Shown: one piece after another, positions 1 through 5,970 of the stretch
How the letters are laid out: every line of letters starts with the position of its first letter
Numbering within the stretch: position 1 is the stretch's first letter
DNA from: an uncultured Clostridia bacterium
GTDB taxonomy: Bacteria; Bacillota; Clostridia; Oscillospirales; CAG-272
NCBI GenBank assembly: GCA_937884385.1
Contig: CALGCW010000311.1
Location: 1 to 10,206 of the forward strand
Reading direction: 5' to 3'
Length of the DNA: 10,206 nucleotides
Made by a program: the position numbers and the translations under genes
Notes under the pieces: generated by a model
Database searches by the model: none
Told to the model about the DNA's origin: nothing
What the model saw: the letters and a program-made list of their open reading frames with translations, nothing else

Positions 1-275
1 ATTGGTAAAGATGCAATTGTAAATTCATTGTAGCATGAAGAATTAACAAAGTTATCAAAATCTGTTGCATCTTTAAAAGTAGAAATGAAGCTACAAGCAG
101 ACATAACAGATTTTGCGTATCTGAGCCATAAGTTTTTCTTACTTTCCTTGTTTCTAATTTCAAAATTTTCTGCAAATTTAGAAAACAATACATCGAAAGA
201 TTTGTAAGTATCCAAAATTAATTTTGGATCATAATCAAAGAATATTTCTTTAAATATAGGCATTCGTTTAGGATT
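1..275 (-). pseudogene. Unidentified protein fragment, open through the window edge
   Basis: Third piece of the mosaic open frame (codons occupy positions 3-5, 6-8 and so on, minus strand). About 90 codons are open and continue beyond position 1, so the true end is not seen. The residues read MPIFKEIFFDYDP from an in-frame ATG at 263-261, then a stretch containing KNLWLRYAKSVMSACSF and STFKDATDFDNFVN. It looks like a soluble mixed alpha protein with many Lys, Phe and Asn and no membrane segment. I do not recognise the family; a restriction-associated or other accessory protein is possible but unsupported. The join to the antiporter piece falls near 270-285 and cannot be placed exactly. The ATG at 263 has no good ribosome binding site. 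Codons are much more AT-rich than in the genes from 660 onward. Confidence 0.4.
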
Positions 276-353
276 TTTAAATCCAATTACAAAGGTAAGT
301 ACTATAATACCTATAATATCATCTATGATAGCGGCACTCAAGATAGTAGTACC
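276..353 (-). pseudogene. Internal fragment of a cation:proton antiporter (KefB/NhaP-like membrane domain)
   Basis: About 26 codons read GTTILSAAIIDDIIGIIVLT followed by FVIGFKNP. The AA-x-IDD-x-(I/L)G-(I/L) pattern is the hallmark of a transmembrane helix in the monovalent cation:proton antiporter families, where the acidic pair takes part in ion exchange. Only this single helix is present; everything before and after it is missing. It is joined in frame to the PurA piece at the shared residues IGTT (codons at 345-356) and in frame to an unidentified piece on its far side. The family assignment rests on one short but characteristic motif. It cannot encode a working transporter. Confidence 0.5.
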
Positions 354-608
354 AATTTTTCCTTTTCCAGAATTTGCTTCAGACCAACCATCGACTTCAA
401 TATGATATGGCATTGTAATTGTCGCTAGCGGAGATATTTTTAGATTATCAAACTTTACACCTTGTTGTCTTAGTTCATTAACTTCTTTTTCAAAAGACTC
501 TGGATGAATAACTGTCCCTGACCCAATAAAACAAGTAGTGTTATCATACAAAATGCCAGATGGAATTAAATGGAATTTATAAGTGTTTCCATTACTTCTG
601 ATGTAAAT
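345..608 (-). pseudogene. purA: Internal fragment of adenylosuccinate synthetase (PurA)
   Basis: The minus-strand frame from 608 downward reads YIRSNGNTYKFHLIPSGILY, then DNTTCFIGSGTVIHP, a KEVNELRQQGVKFDNLKIS stretch, MPYHIEVD and finally KIGTT. These are consecutive conserved blocks of PurA, the GTP-dependent enzyme that converts IMP to adenylosuccinate in AMP synthesis. They cover roughly residues 45 to 130 of a protein normally about 430 residues long. The N-terminal P-loop region and everything after IGTT (normally continuing GRGIGP) are absent. An in-frame TAG lies at 614-612 and there is no start codon before the internal ATG at 413-411. At IGTT the frame passes directly into an antiporter segment. 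The codons are AT-rich, unlike the neighbouring DUF5685 gene. It is a non-functional fragment, by rearrangement or by assembly error. The family call is firm. Confidence 0.8.
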
Positions 609-618
609 ATTCTAGTTG

Positions 619-1452
619 CTAATATCTTATCTTTACAATACACATCAAAATATTTTTCAAAATTTCAGAACGGCTTTTGTCCGTATCATCATCAAGTAAT
701 TCGAGAGCTGAAAATGCAAGAGCAAGCTCCGCTTCAAGCATTTTGGATATTGACGTAATGGCATCATCCCCAAATCGCTCACCGCCGTAAAGCAGCACGA
801 AGGGATTATAGCTTCCGCTTTCTCTATCCTTTTCATAATCGTCGATAGCGTCGATTATGTATATCCAACGCCCAAGTCTTAAACCAACGCTTTTTGCAAT
901 GAGCTTTTTATTTCCCGTGAGCCCGTGGGAGAGCAGCTCCTGCATAAGCTCACCGAAAACGTTTGCAGGGGCATCAATGGATGCCGTCTTTGCTTTTTCT
1001 ATTTCAGAAAGCTCTTCGAGCTTTTTGTTTACAAATTCATATATCTCGGGAACGTTCTCCTTGACCTTTTTCTCCATATGGGAGAAGAAAAAGCGAAGAA
1101 AAGCTGCTCCGGTGCGCTTAATTCCCTTTTCATCGTTAATATTGTCAACAATCTTGCCGGAGCAAAGGACTCCGCCGATGTAGGCAGAATATTCAAGTGA
1201 GGGTGAGGAAGATAGCGTCGGAACACTCTTTATCGGATGCCTTATGCATCTTTTCTTTACAATGTCCACTCTCTCTTCTTCAAGCATTCCGCGAAGAAGT
1301 GCAAAGAAAGTGACGTCGTAACTCAAAGTCAACCTTGACAGGCACCCTGTACACTTCCCCATCGCGTGGCAGAGCCCACAATAGGTCGCCCTATAGTATT
1401 CGTACTCGCGAATGCGCAGCGAGGGCTTATCAACCACAACGTATCCAAACAC
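619..1452 (-). CDS. DUF5685 family protein, 3' end replaced
   Basis: The 277-residue reading matches the DUF5685 family of Clostridia, whose biochemical role is unknown. Visible signatures are the N-terminal YYRATYCGLCHAMG block, followed by SRLTLSYDVTFFALLR, a Cys/His pair in RCIRHPIKS, and a C-terminal DDYEKD motif (about D204-D208) followed by GSYNPF. C25, C28, C34 and C37 make a possible metal-binding CxxC pair of pairs. The protein looks soluble and largely helical. The start is a GTG at 1452-1450, preceded by GAGAGGGGGG about 8 bases upstream; an upstream ATG at 1459 is out of frame. After SEILKNIL (codons around 660-645) the sequence turns AT-rich and ends abruptly with MCIVKIRY, where the family normally continues with a further short helix. 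I infer that the last 15 to 25 residues are lost at the mosaic junction. Function is unknown; family call is fairly sure. Confidence 0.75.
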   Translation of the reverse strand: MFGYVVVDKPSLRIREYEYYRATYCGLCHAMGKCTGCLSRLTLSYDVTFFALLRGMLEEERVDIVKKRCIRHPIKSVPTLSSSPSLEYSAYIGGVLCSGKIVDNINDEKGIKRTGAAFLRFFFSHMEKKVKENVPEIYEFVNKKLEELSEIEKAKTASIDAPANVFGELMQELLSHGLTGNKKLIAKSVGLRLGRWIYIIDAIDDYEKDRESGSYNPFVLLYGGERFGDDAITSISKMLEAELALAFSALELLDDDTDKSRSEILKNILMCIVKIRY

Positions 1453-1483
1453 CGCTCATACCCCCCCTCTCACATAGTCCTAT

Positions 1484-1512
1484 AATATAATAATATATCA
1501 CTTGACGGTAAA
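1484..1512 (-). promoter_or_regulatory. Candidate sigma-A promoter for the DUF5685 gene
   Basis: On the minus strand TTTACC (1512-1507) is followed after 17 bases by TATATT (1489-1484). Transcription would start near 1477, leaving a leader of about 25 bases before the GTG at 1452. The region is AT-rich, so chance matches are likely. Confidence 0.4.
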
Positions 1513-1544
1513 AATATAGTCATAAATTGTAAATTTTTTGATTA

Positions 1545-1573
1545 TTGACAATGTTTTGCTCTTGTGATAAAAT
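1545..1573 (+). promoter_or_regulatory. Sigma-A promoter of the small plus-strand gene
   Basis: TTGACA (1545-1550), a 17-base spacer, and TAAAAT (1568-1573). The -35 is consensus and the -10 has one mismatch. The predicted start of transcription is near 1580, about 26 bases before the ATG at 1606. It excludes the GTG at 1564 as a start because that codon lies inside the promoter. Confidence 0.8.
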
Positions 1574-1605
1574 ATAAGGGTAATAATCCCCTAAGGAGAG
1601 AAAAA

Positions 1606-1848
1606 ATGGCAAGAAAGCAAAAATGGTCAATAGAAATCGGCGGTGAGACACACACCGTGGAATATACACAGAGAACCCTGTTCTCAAGAGCCAAAATAAA
1701 AATAGACGAGAACACCTATCCTCTCTATTCAGCAAAGCTCTTTGGAAAAAGTCAAGAGGCATTCCGTCTTGGCGGTGAGATGGCGGTCATATCTATCGAA
1801 TCCAATAAAAAAGCAAGACTCACCGTTGACGGCGAAGAAATAGAATAA
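1606..1848 (+). CDS. Small 80-residue protein, possibly FAIM-like beta fold
   Basis: The start is ATG 1606, chosen because AAGGAG (1593-1598) sits 7 bases upstream and the promoter covers the earlier in-frame GTG. The product begins MARKQKWSIEIGGETHTVEY and has alternating hydrophobic and polar residues throughout, suggesting an all-beta protein with no signal peptide or membrane segment. The order of features (W-x-I-x-I-x-G-x-x-H-x-VE, then KIKID, KLFGK, a Gly-Gly turn, and a final LTVDGEEI) resembles FAIM (Fas apoptotic inhibitory molecule) beta-sandwich proteins, which have bacterial relatives of unknown role. This is an inference from pattern, not a search. Codon use and the strong promoter and ribosome site support a genuinely expressed gene. 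It is transcribed alone, diverges from the DUF5685 gene and ends in a shared hairpin terminator 11 bases after its stop. Confidence 0.75.
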   Translation: MARKQKWSIEIGGETHTVEYTQRTLFSRAKIKIDENTYPLYSAKLFGKSQEAFRLGGEMAVISIESNKKARLTVDGEEIE

Positions 1849-1858
1849 GTACTAAAGT

Positions 1859-1891
1859 TAAGTCGATAGCTGAAAATCAGCTATCGACTTA
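1859..1891. terminator. Bidirectional hairpin terminator
   Basis: A perfect 15-bp stem (1859-1873 with 1877-1891) closes an AAA loop. It lies 10 bases after the stop of the plus-strand small gene and 5 bases beyond the stop of the minus-strand lipoprotein gene (1897-1899). The plus side runs into TTATTTATTT; the minus side has only a short T run. One hairpin appears to serve both converging transcripts. Confidence 0.8.
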
Positions 1892-1896
1892 TTTAT

Positions 1897-3699
1897 TTAC
1901 CAAGGTCTGCCTCCGGGACGTCCGCCACTGGGCATTCCGCCGCCCATTCCGGAGCCTTGACCGCAGATATAGTCGTCAAGCGTCACTTCTCCGCAGGCTT
2001 CACCGCCTGCTTGAGTAGTGCTGTGAGCATACCCGTTTTCGTCAAGTCCCGAAACGTCCGCATTCATATAGAATGTATAAGTTTTTCCCTTTTCAATCTC
2101 CGGGGCCGAGAACAGCGCACCGTTGAATTGCTTTGTTGCGGTAAAGGCGAGAATAACGTTTCCATCCTCATCGCAAATGCTCATCACCGTTCCCGCGGGG
2201 AAATATCCGTTGCTGCTTACGAGCACTGAGCCCTGCTCTGCGCGGCTGAAGTTCTGAGCCATATCGCTCGTTCCGAGCATAACCACCGTTCCGCCCGTTA
2301 TAGTTGCTTCGCCCGCGTAATCCATCGTACCGTTGCCGCCCCTTGAGGGTCCGTCAACGAGCACTACGCCGCCGCTTACGTTAAAGCTGCCGTTTGCATC
2401 GACACCGTCGCCCTCAATATGCATTATAACATAGCCTCCGCTTACATTTACCGAGCCGTTGGTCGGTTCGCCGAACATATCGCCCGGTCTTCCTCCCGTG
2501 TTCGTGGAGGTATCATTTCCACCCGATGCATTGATACCGTCGTCGGACGATGTGATATCCACGTACCCGTTCATTATGAATATATCAGTCGCTTCGATTC
2601 CCTCGTAGCTGTTTTTGATCACTATATTACCGCCGCATATTTCAAGCGTATCGTTAGCGTGGATGCCGTCGTCACCGCTTGATACGGTCATATTGCCGCC
2701 CGAGATAAGAATGCTTGCATCGGAGTGGATGGCATCATCCTCGCTTGTGATATCGAGCTCGCCACCCGAGATCTTTACACCTCCGACACCCTTGATCCCC
2801 TTAGCAGATTCGAGAGTTGAGGTTGATGTGGTAGTTATCTTGAACGTACCACCCTCTATATTTGCAATTCCATAAGCCTGAACGGCGTCATTATTGCAGT
2901 AAAGATCAAAATTGCCGCTTTTGATATAGATAAATCCCATTCCTGCGTCCGTATCGTTATCGGAGCGAAGCGCGTCGCTTCCCGCCTTGACCTTGATGCT
3001 TGCGCCCATAATCTTAAGCGAATCCTTGCCGCATATACCTGCGGAAGCACTTGTCACCTCAATATTTCCGCCCGTTATCTGAAGATTATCCTTGGATACG
3101 ATGCCGTGCGCGTTATTTCCGTTCACAACAAGAGTACCATCACCGTTGATAACGAGATCCTTTTTAGAAAAGATCGCGGCATCGATGACGGTATTGCCGT
3201 CACTCATGCTGTATCCCGCGGTATCGCTGATAGTGTTCGTTGTTCCTTCGGCAAGGGTTATAGTCACCTTTTTTGCATTCTTAACGAGTATTACAGGCCC
3301 GTCAGCATTGCAAAGTTCCACACCTGAAAGCACAAGTCTGACGCTTGCATCCTTGCCGGCGCTTACTGTGATAGAGCCATCGGCGCAGCTTCCGCTTACC
3401 ACGAAGGTGCCTGCATTAGTCACGGTAACGTCGGTTCCGTTTGCCTGCGCGCCCATTCCAACGGTCGCTTTATCGGAAGAAAAAGCTATCTTCGATGCTC
3501 CGCTTTCGTTATAGCCGCTACTAATATCCTCATCGCTGAAGTCTTTATTGACACCGTCAAGTGAGTCACCGATCTCACTCTTTACAGTTGTAGTAGTTGG
3601 TATTGTATTATTTCCACCACAAGAGTATAGCACAGTACAACAGAGCACCAGAGCCAAAACAGATACGGCTATTGTGCAGATTTTTTTGCTTTTGATCAT
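1897..3699 (-). CDS. Carbohydrate-binding beta-helix lipoprotein (Cthe_2159 family)
   Basis: The 600-residue product starts with a lipoprotein signal peptide: KSKK, a hydrophobic core and the lipobox LYSC with the acylated Cys at 27, followed by a Thr-rich linker. Most of the chain (about 80-480) is built of repeats of about 20 residues of the form ISGGxxxITSxDDGIHA, which predicts a right-handed parallel beta-helix with Asp-rich turns suited to calcium. This matches the Cthe_2159 family, whose founding member in Clostridium thermocellum binds acidic plant polysaccharide such as polygalacturonate. A Gly/Ser/Thr/Pro insertion (NDTSTNTGGRPG) breaks one turn, and the C-terminus is a Gly/Met/Arg-rich tail ending GGRPGGRPW. 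It is last in the operon, its ATG overlapping the stop of the DUF4956 gene (ATGA). It should sit on the outer face of the membrane. Ligand and role here are inferred. Confidence 0.85.
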   Translation of the reverse strand: MIKSKKICTIAVSVLALVLCCTVLYSCGGNNTIPTTTTVKSEIGDSLDGVNKDFSDEDISSGYNESGASKIAFSSDKATVGMGAQANGTDVTVTNAGTFVVSGSCADGSITVSAGKDASVRLVLSGVELCNADGPVILVKNAKKVTITLAEGTTNTISDTAGYSMSDGNTVIDAAIFSKKDLVINGDGTLVVNGNNAHGIVSKDNLQITGGNIEVTSASAGICGKDSLKIMGASIKVKAGSDALRSDNDTDAGMGFIYIKSGNFDLYCNNDAVQAYGIANIEGGTFKITTTSTSTLESAKGIKGVGGVKISGGELDITSEDDAIHSDASILISGGNMTVSSGDDGIHANDTLEICGGNIVIKNSYEGIEATDIFIMNGYVDITSSDDGINASGGNDTSTNTGGRPGDMFGEPTNGSVNVSGGYVIMHIEGDGVDANGSFNVSGGVVLVDGPSRGGNGTMDYAGEATITGGTVVMLGTSDMAQNFSRAEQGSVLVSSNGYFPAGTVMSICDEDGNVILAFTATKQFNGALFSAPEIEKGKTYTFYMNADVSGLDENGYAHSTTQAGGEACGEVTLDDYICGQGSGMGGGMPSGGRPGGRPW

Positions 3700-4361
3700 A
3701 ATTCTTCAGCGCTTCCTTCCATTTTATATATAGATATCTCAAGATTTCCGTTGCGCACGCGAAGCTCATCCATAAACTCCTGCACACCTACACCCTTTAA
3801 CATCTCTATTTTATATGTAAGCTTGAAGAGACTGCCCATATTTGCACTCTTGATGGAAACAAGAGCTCTTTTTTTAGTGTATTTTTTGAATATTTCATCG
3901 AAAGCTCCCTCAAAATTGAGGGTTTCGGGAATGGTTATCTTAAGATAAAGCTCCTTGTCGCTGCTCATTGCTATAGCTCCGAAAACGAGCATACAAGCGC
4001 AGGCAATAAGCGTAAAGAGTGCACCGATACCAACGTAGCCTGCTGCGCACGCAAGACCTGCCGTCATTGAGATGAATACGGAAACGATATCCTTTGCCTT
4101 GCCGGGCACGGAACGGAATCTTATGAGAGAGAACGCACCCGCAACCGCAATACCCGTGCCAACACTGCCGTTGACCATAACTATTACAGTCTGCACCGCA
4201 AGGGGTAAAAGCACAAGGCTTGCAAAAAAGCTCTTTGTCACGCGACTGCGGAACGATGCGCAAAAGGCAACAAGCAAGCCGCAAAGCATAGCCACGCCTG
4301 CGCTGATAAGATAAGTTCCAACACTCATTCCACCGATAAATATATTGTCAAAAAGATCCAT
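3696..4361 (-). CDS. DUF4956 integral membrane protein
   Basis: The 221-residue protein has about four to five membrane segments in its first 130 residues (about 16-36, 44-63, 67-80, 91-110 and 112-130), followed by a soluble domain of about 90 residues. Between segments lies FSLIRFRSVPGKAKDI (77-92), the signature of DUF4956. The family is widely found next to VTC-domain proteins and CotH or carbohydrate-binding proteins; its biochemical activity is not known. The gene starts 3 bases after the stop of the VTC gene, with AAGGA about 9 bases before the ATG, and its stop overlaps the start of the lipoprotein gene, so the three are translationally close. By analogy with eukaryotic VTC complexes, where the catalytic domain works with a membrane channel, it could be the membrane partner of the VTC protein; that is inference. 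Confidence 0.85.
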   Translation of the reverse strand: MDLFDNIFIGGMSVGTYLISAGVAMLCGLLVAFCASFRSRVTKSFFASLVLLPLAVQTVIVMVNGSVGTGIAVAGAFSLIRFRSVPGKAKDIVSVFISMTAGLACAAGYVGIGALFTLIACACMLVFGAIAMSSDKELYLKITIPETLNFEGAFDEIFKKYTKKRALVSIKSANMGSLFKLTYKIEMLKGVGVQEFMDELRVRNGNLEISIYKMEGSAEEL

Positions 4362-4364
4362 AAT

Positions 4365-5063
4365 TCATTCCTTCTCTTTCTTTATTATGTCGTAATATGC
4401 GTTAGCATATTTTGAAAACTTAGTTGGGTATACAGCACACTCTGAAAGCGCGTGTGCAAGCCACAATGGCATAGCGCCCGGGGTTTTTATCTCAAGGATG
4501 TACTCATCCTCCCCTATTAAAGGCACTCCGTCGGAAACGTTTTCTTCCCGTGGAAATCCTCTTCTGTAGCGCAGATTTTTATCAAAGGTCAATCTGACGT
4601 CGGGACTGTCACAGGTAAAGAATGCCTCTCTTTCGCACAAAATACAAACGTTTGGCTTGGGGCGACGATAAACGGTCATAGCGTAGTCTATCTCCCTCAT
4701 TATCTGTGAATCAAACGGCTTTTCGCCGCTTTCTATATATTCAAGAGCCATTCTTTCGGTCATAGACACCCTTCGTTTATATACCACGCCCTTATACTTC
4801 TTTTTTATTTCAAAAAAGAGCTTTTTATCGTCGCTTGGCACCCCATAGCTTCGAATTCTCAGCTTTTCCTTGTAGGATTCCGCCTCGATAGAATTGCGTA
4901 TCAATACGAAATCGGGCGTATCGAGATAAAGCGAGCACAAGGTGCTTATCCCGTATTTATCGGGGACGAGCTTTTCACGGATAAGTGACATCAGCTTTGA
5001 GTATTCATTTTTATTCAAGCGATATTTCTTCTCATAACGCTTGAATATCATTATATCTGCCAC
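4365..5063 (-). CDS. VTC-domain (polyphosphate polymerase domain) protein
   Basis: The 232-residue cytosolic protein has the VTC triphosphate-tunnel architecture. Visible blocks are FKRYEKKYRL (7-16), SLYLDTPDF (44-52), YKEKLRIRSYG (64-74), FFEIKKKYKGVVYKRRV (83-99), LRYRRGF, ILEIKTPGAMPLWL and near the end KFSKYANAYY. The basic pairs and the E-x-K strands match residues that bind phosphate and metal in yeast Vtc4, which makes polyphosphate from ATP; the activity of short bacterial homologues is mostly untested. I place the start at the GTG 5063-5061 rather than the in-frame ATG at 5096. AAGGCGGTGAT, nearly the full anti-Shine-Dalgarno complement, lies 7 bases before the GTG, whereas the ATG overlaps the promoter -10 region and would not be in the mRNA. 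First gene of a three-gene operon with the DUF4956 and lipoprotein genes. Confidence 0.88.
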   Translation of the reverse strand: MADIMIFKRYEKKYRLNKNEYSKLMSLIREKLVPDKYGISTLCSLYLDTPDFVLIRNSIEAESYKEKLRIRSYGVPSDDKKLFFEIKKKYKGVVYKRRVSMTERMALEYIESGEKPFDSQIMREIDYAMTVYRRPKPNVCILCEREAFFTCDSPDVRLTFDKNLRYRRGFPREENVSDGVPLIGEDEYILEIKTPGAMPLWLAHALSECAVYPTKFSKYANAYYDIIKKEKE

Positions 5064-5086
5064 CCGATCACCGCCTTTCCTCGAAC

Positions 5087-5115
5087 ATTTTACCATATTT
5101 TCAATTCATTGTAAA
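5087..5115 (-). promoter_or_regulatory. Sigma-A promoter of the VTC/DUF4956/lipoprotein operon
   Basis: On the minus strand TTTACA (5115-5110), a 17-base spacer and TAAAAT (5092-5087). Transcription should begin near 5080, about 17 bases before the GTG start of the VTC gene. The -35 lies 8 bp downstream of the predicted regulator site at 5124-5141. Confidence 0.7.
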
Positions 5116-5123
5116 TGAATAAT

Positions 5124-5141
5124 CTTAAAAAATGCTAAAAA
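5124..5141 (-). promoter_or_regulatory. Predicted response-regulator site, operon side
   Basis: Read on the minus strand the site is TTTTTAGCATTTTTTAAG. It contains heptamers TTTTTAG and TTTTAAG whose starts are 11 bp apart, the arrangement OmpR/PhoB-type dimers use. It matches the site at 5189-5206 in 17 of 18 positions but points the other way, toward the VTC operon promoter. Assignment to the adjacent regulator is inferred. Confidence 0.55.
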
Positions 5142-5188
5142 TTTATATATTTTTTGAATATTTATTCGCTATAAGGGCATAAAAAAAC

Positions 5189-5206
5189 TTTTAAGCATTT
5201 TTTAAG
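5189..5206 (+). promoter_or_regulatory. Predicted response-regulator site, regulator side
   Basis: TTTTAAGCATTTTTTAAG holds two exact copies of TTTTAAG (5189-5195 and 5200-5206) with an 11-bp period. It ends 19 bp before the -35 of the response regulator gene, suggesting autoregulation. The near-identical copy at 5124-5141 faces the divergent operon. The DNA is AT-rich, but an 18-bp match with conserved CATT core and promoter phasing is unlikely to be chance. Confidence 0.55.
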
Positions 5207-5225
5207 TTTTTTAGTTTAAAATATC

Positions 5226-5254
5226 TTGTACAAAATCATTTTATGTAATATAAT
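5226..5254 (+). promoter_or_regulatory. Sigma-A promoter of the two-component system genes
   Basis: TTGTAC (5226-5231), a 17-base spacer and a consensus TATAAT (5249-5254). The predicted start of transcription is near 5261, giving a leader of about 25 bases that contains the GGAG ribosome site. Confidence 0.8.
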
Positions 5255-5285
5255 ATTAACAGATAGCAAAACAAAGGAGTAAATG

Positions 5286-5957
5286 ATGAATATTTTGATC
5301 GTTGAAGATGAAAAGCGCCTTGCAGAAGCGCTTGAGCATATTTTGCTGGAACAAAAATATATGGTGGATACAGTACACGACGGCGCAGAAGGCCTTGATT
5401 ATGCAATAAGCGGTATATACGATTGCATAATCCTTGACATAATGCTTCCCTCTATGAACGGCTTTGACGTTTGCCTTGAACTGAGAAGAAAAAAGATAAC
5501 CACACCCGTGCTTATGCTTACCGCAAAGGATACAGTATCTGACAAGGTAAGAGGACTTGATGCGGGCGCGGACGACTATATGACAAAGCCCTTCTCTCCT
5601 GACGAGCTTCTCGCACGTGTACGCGTGCTTACGAGAAGACGAGGTGAGGTAATCCTCGATGAAATGAAATACTCGGATATCACGCTTCATATAGATCAAT
5701 CAAAACTATCTTGCGCAAGAAGTGCAAAAAGCATTCATTTGAATTTCAAAGAATGCGAAATGCTCAAGGCGTTTATGTCAAAACCGGGAATAATCATTTC
5801 AAAACAGGATCTTATAACCAAGATATGGGGATACGACTCTGACGCGGGAGACAACAACGTAGAGGCATATATATCCTTTTTGCGTAAAAAGCTCACCTTC
5901 GTTGAATCAGAGGTCGAGATTCACTCTGCAAAAAAGCTTGGATACAAATTGAGTTAA
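5286..5957 (+). CDS. OmpR/PhoB-family response regulator
   Basis: The 223-residue protein has an N-terminal receiver domain (about 1-115) with the acidic pair E7/D8, the phospho-acceptor D51 in IILDIMLP, T79 and K101 in TKPF. The C-terminal winged-helix domain (about 125-223) ends with EVEIHSAKKLGYKL, close to the RGxGYxL ending typical of OmpR/PhoB proteins. Two ATG codons stand in tandem at 5283 and 5286; the second is preferred because GGAG (5276-5279) is then 6 bases away instead of 3. It is the first gene of an operon with the histidine kinase, 13 bases downstream, and is divergent from the VTC operon. Paired copies of an 11-bp-spaced direct-repeat site lie upstream of both promoters, so it probably regulates itself and that operon. 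The signal is unknown. Family call is certain. Confidence 0.95.
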   Translation: MNILIVEDEKRLAEALEHILLEQKYMVDTVHDGAEGLDYAISGIYDCIILDIMLPSMNGFDVCLELRRKKITTPVLMLTAKDTVSDKVRGLDAGADDYMTKPFSPDELLARVRVLTRRRGEVILDEMKYSDITLHIDQSKLSCARSAKSIHLNFKECEMLKAFMSKPGIIISKQDLITKIWGYDSDAGDNNVEAYISFLRKKLTFVESEVEIHSAKKLGYKLS

Positions 5958-5970
5958 CGGAGAAACGCAT

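Noticed and set aside
1502..1526. TTGACG as a second -35 for the small gene
   Set aside because: No acceptable -10 lies at 16-18 bp; the TTGACA at 1545 explains the gene better.
1564..1605. GTG start at 1564 for the small plus-strand gene
   Set aside because: It lies inside the promoter, between the -35 and -10 boxes, so it would not be in the mRNA; ATG 1606 has the ribosome site.
1897..3300. Possible CRISPR or tandem DNA repeat array
   Set aside because: The periodicity is at the protein level (beta-helix turns of about 20 residues); the DNA copies are not near-identical.
2419..3514. Plus-strand open frames opposite the lipoprotein gene
   Set aside because: They are antisense shadows of a repetitive coding region and show no recognisable protein features or ribosome sites.
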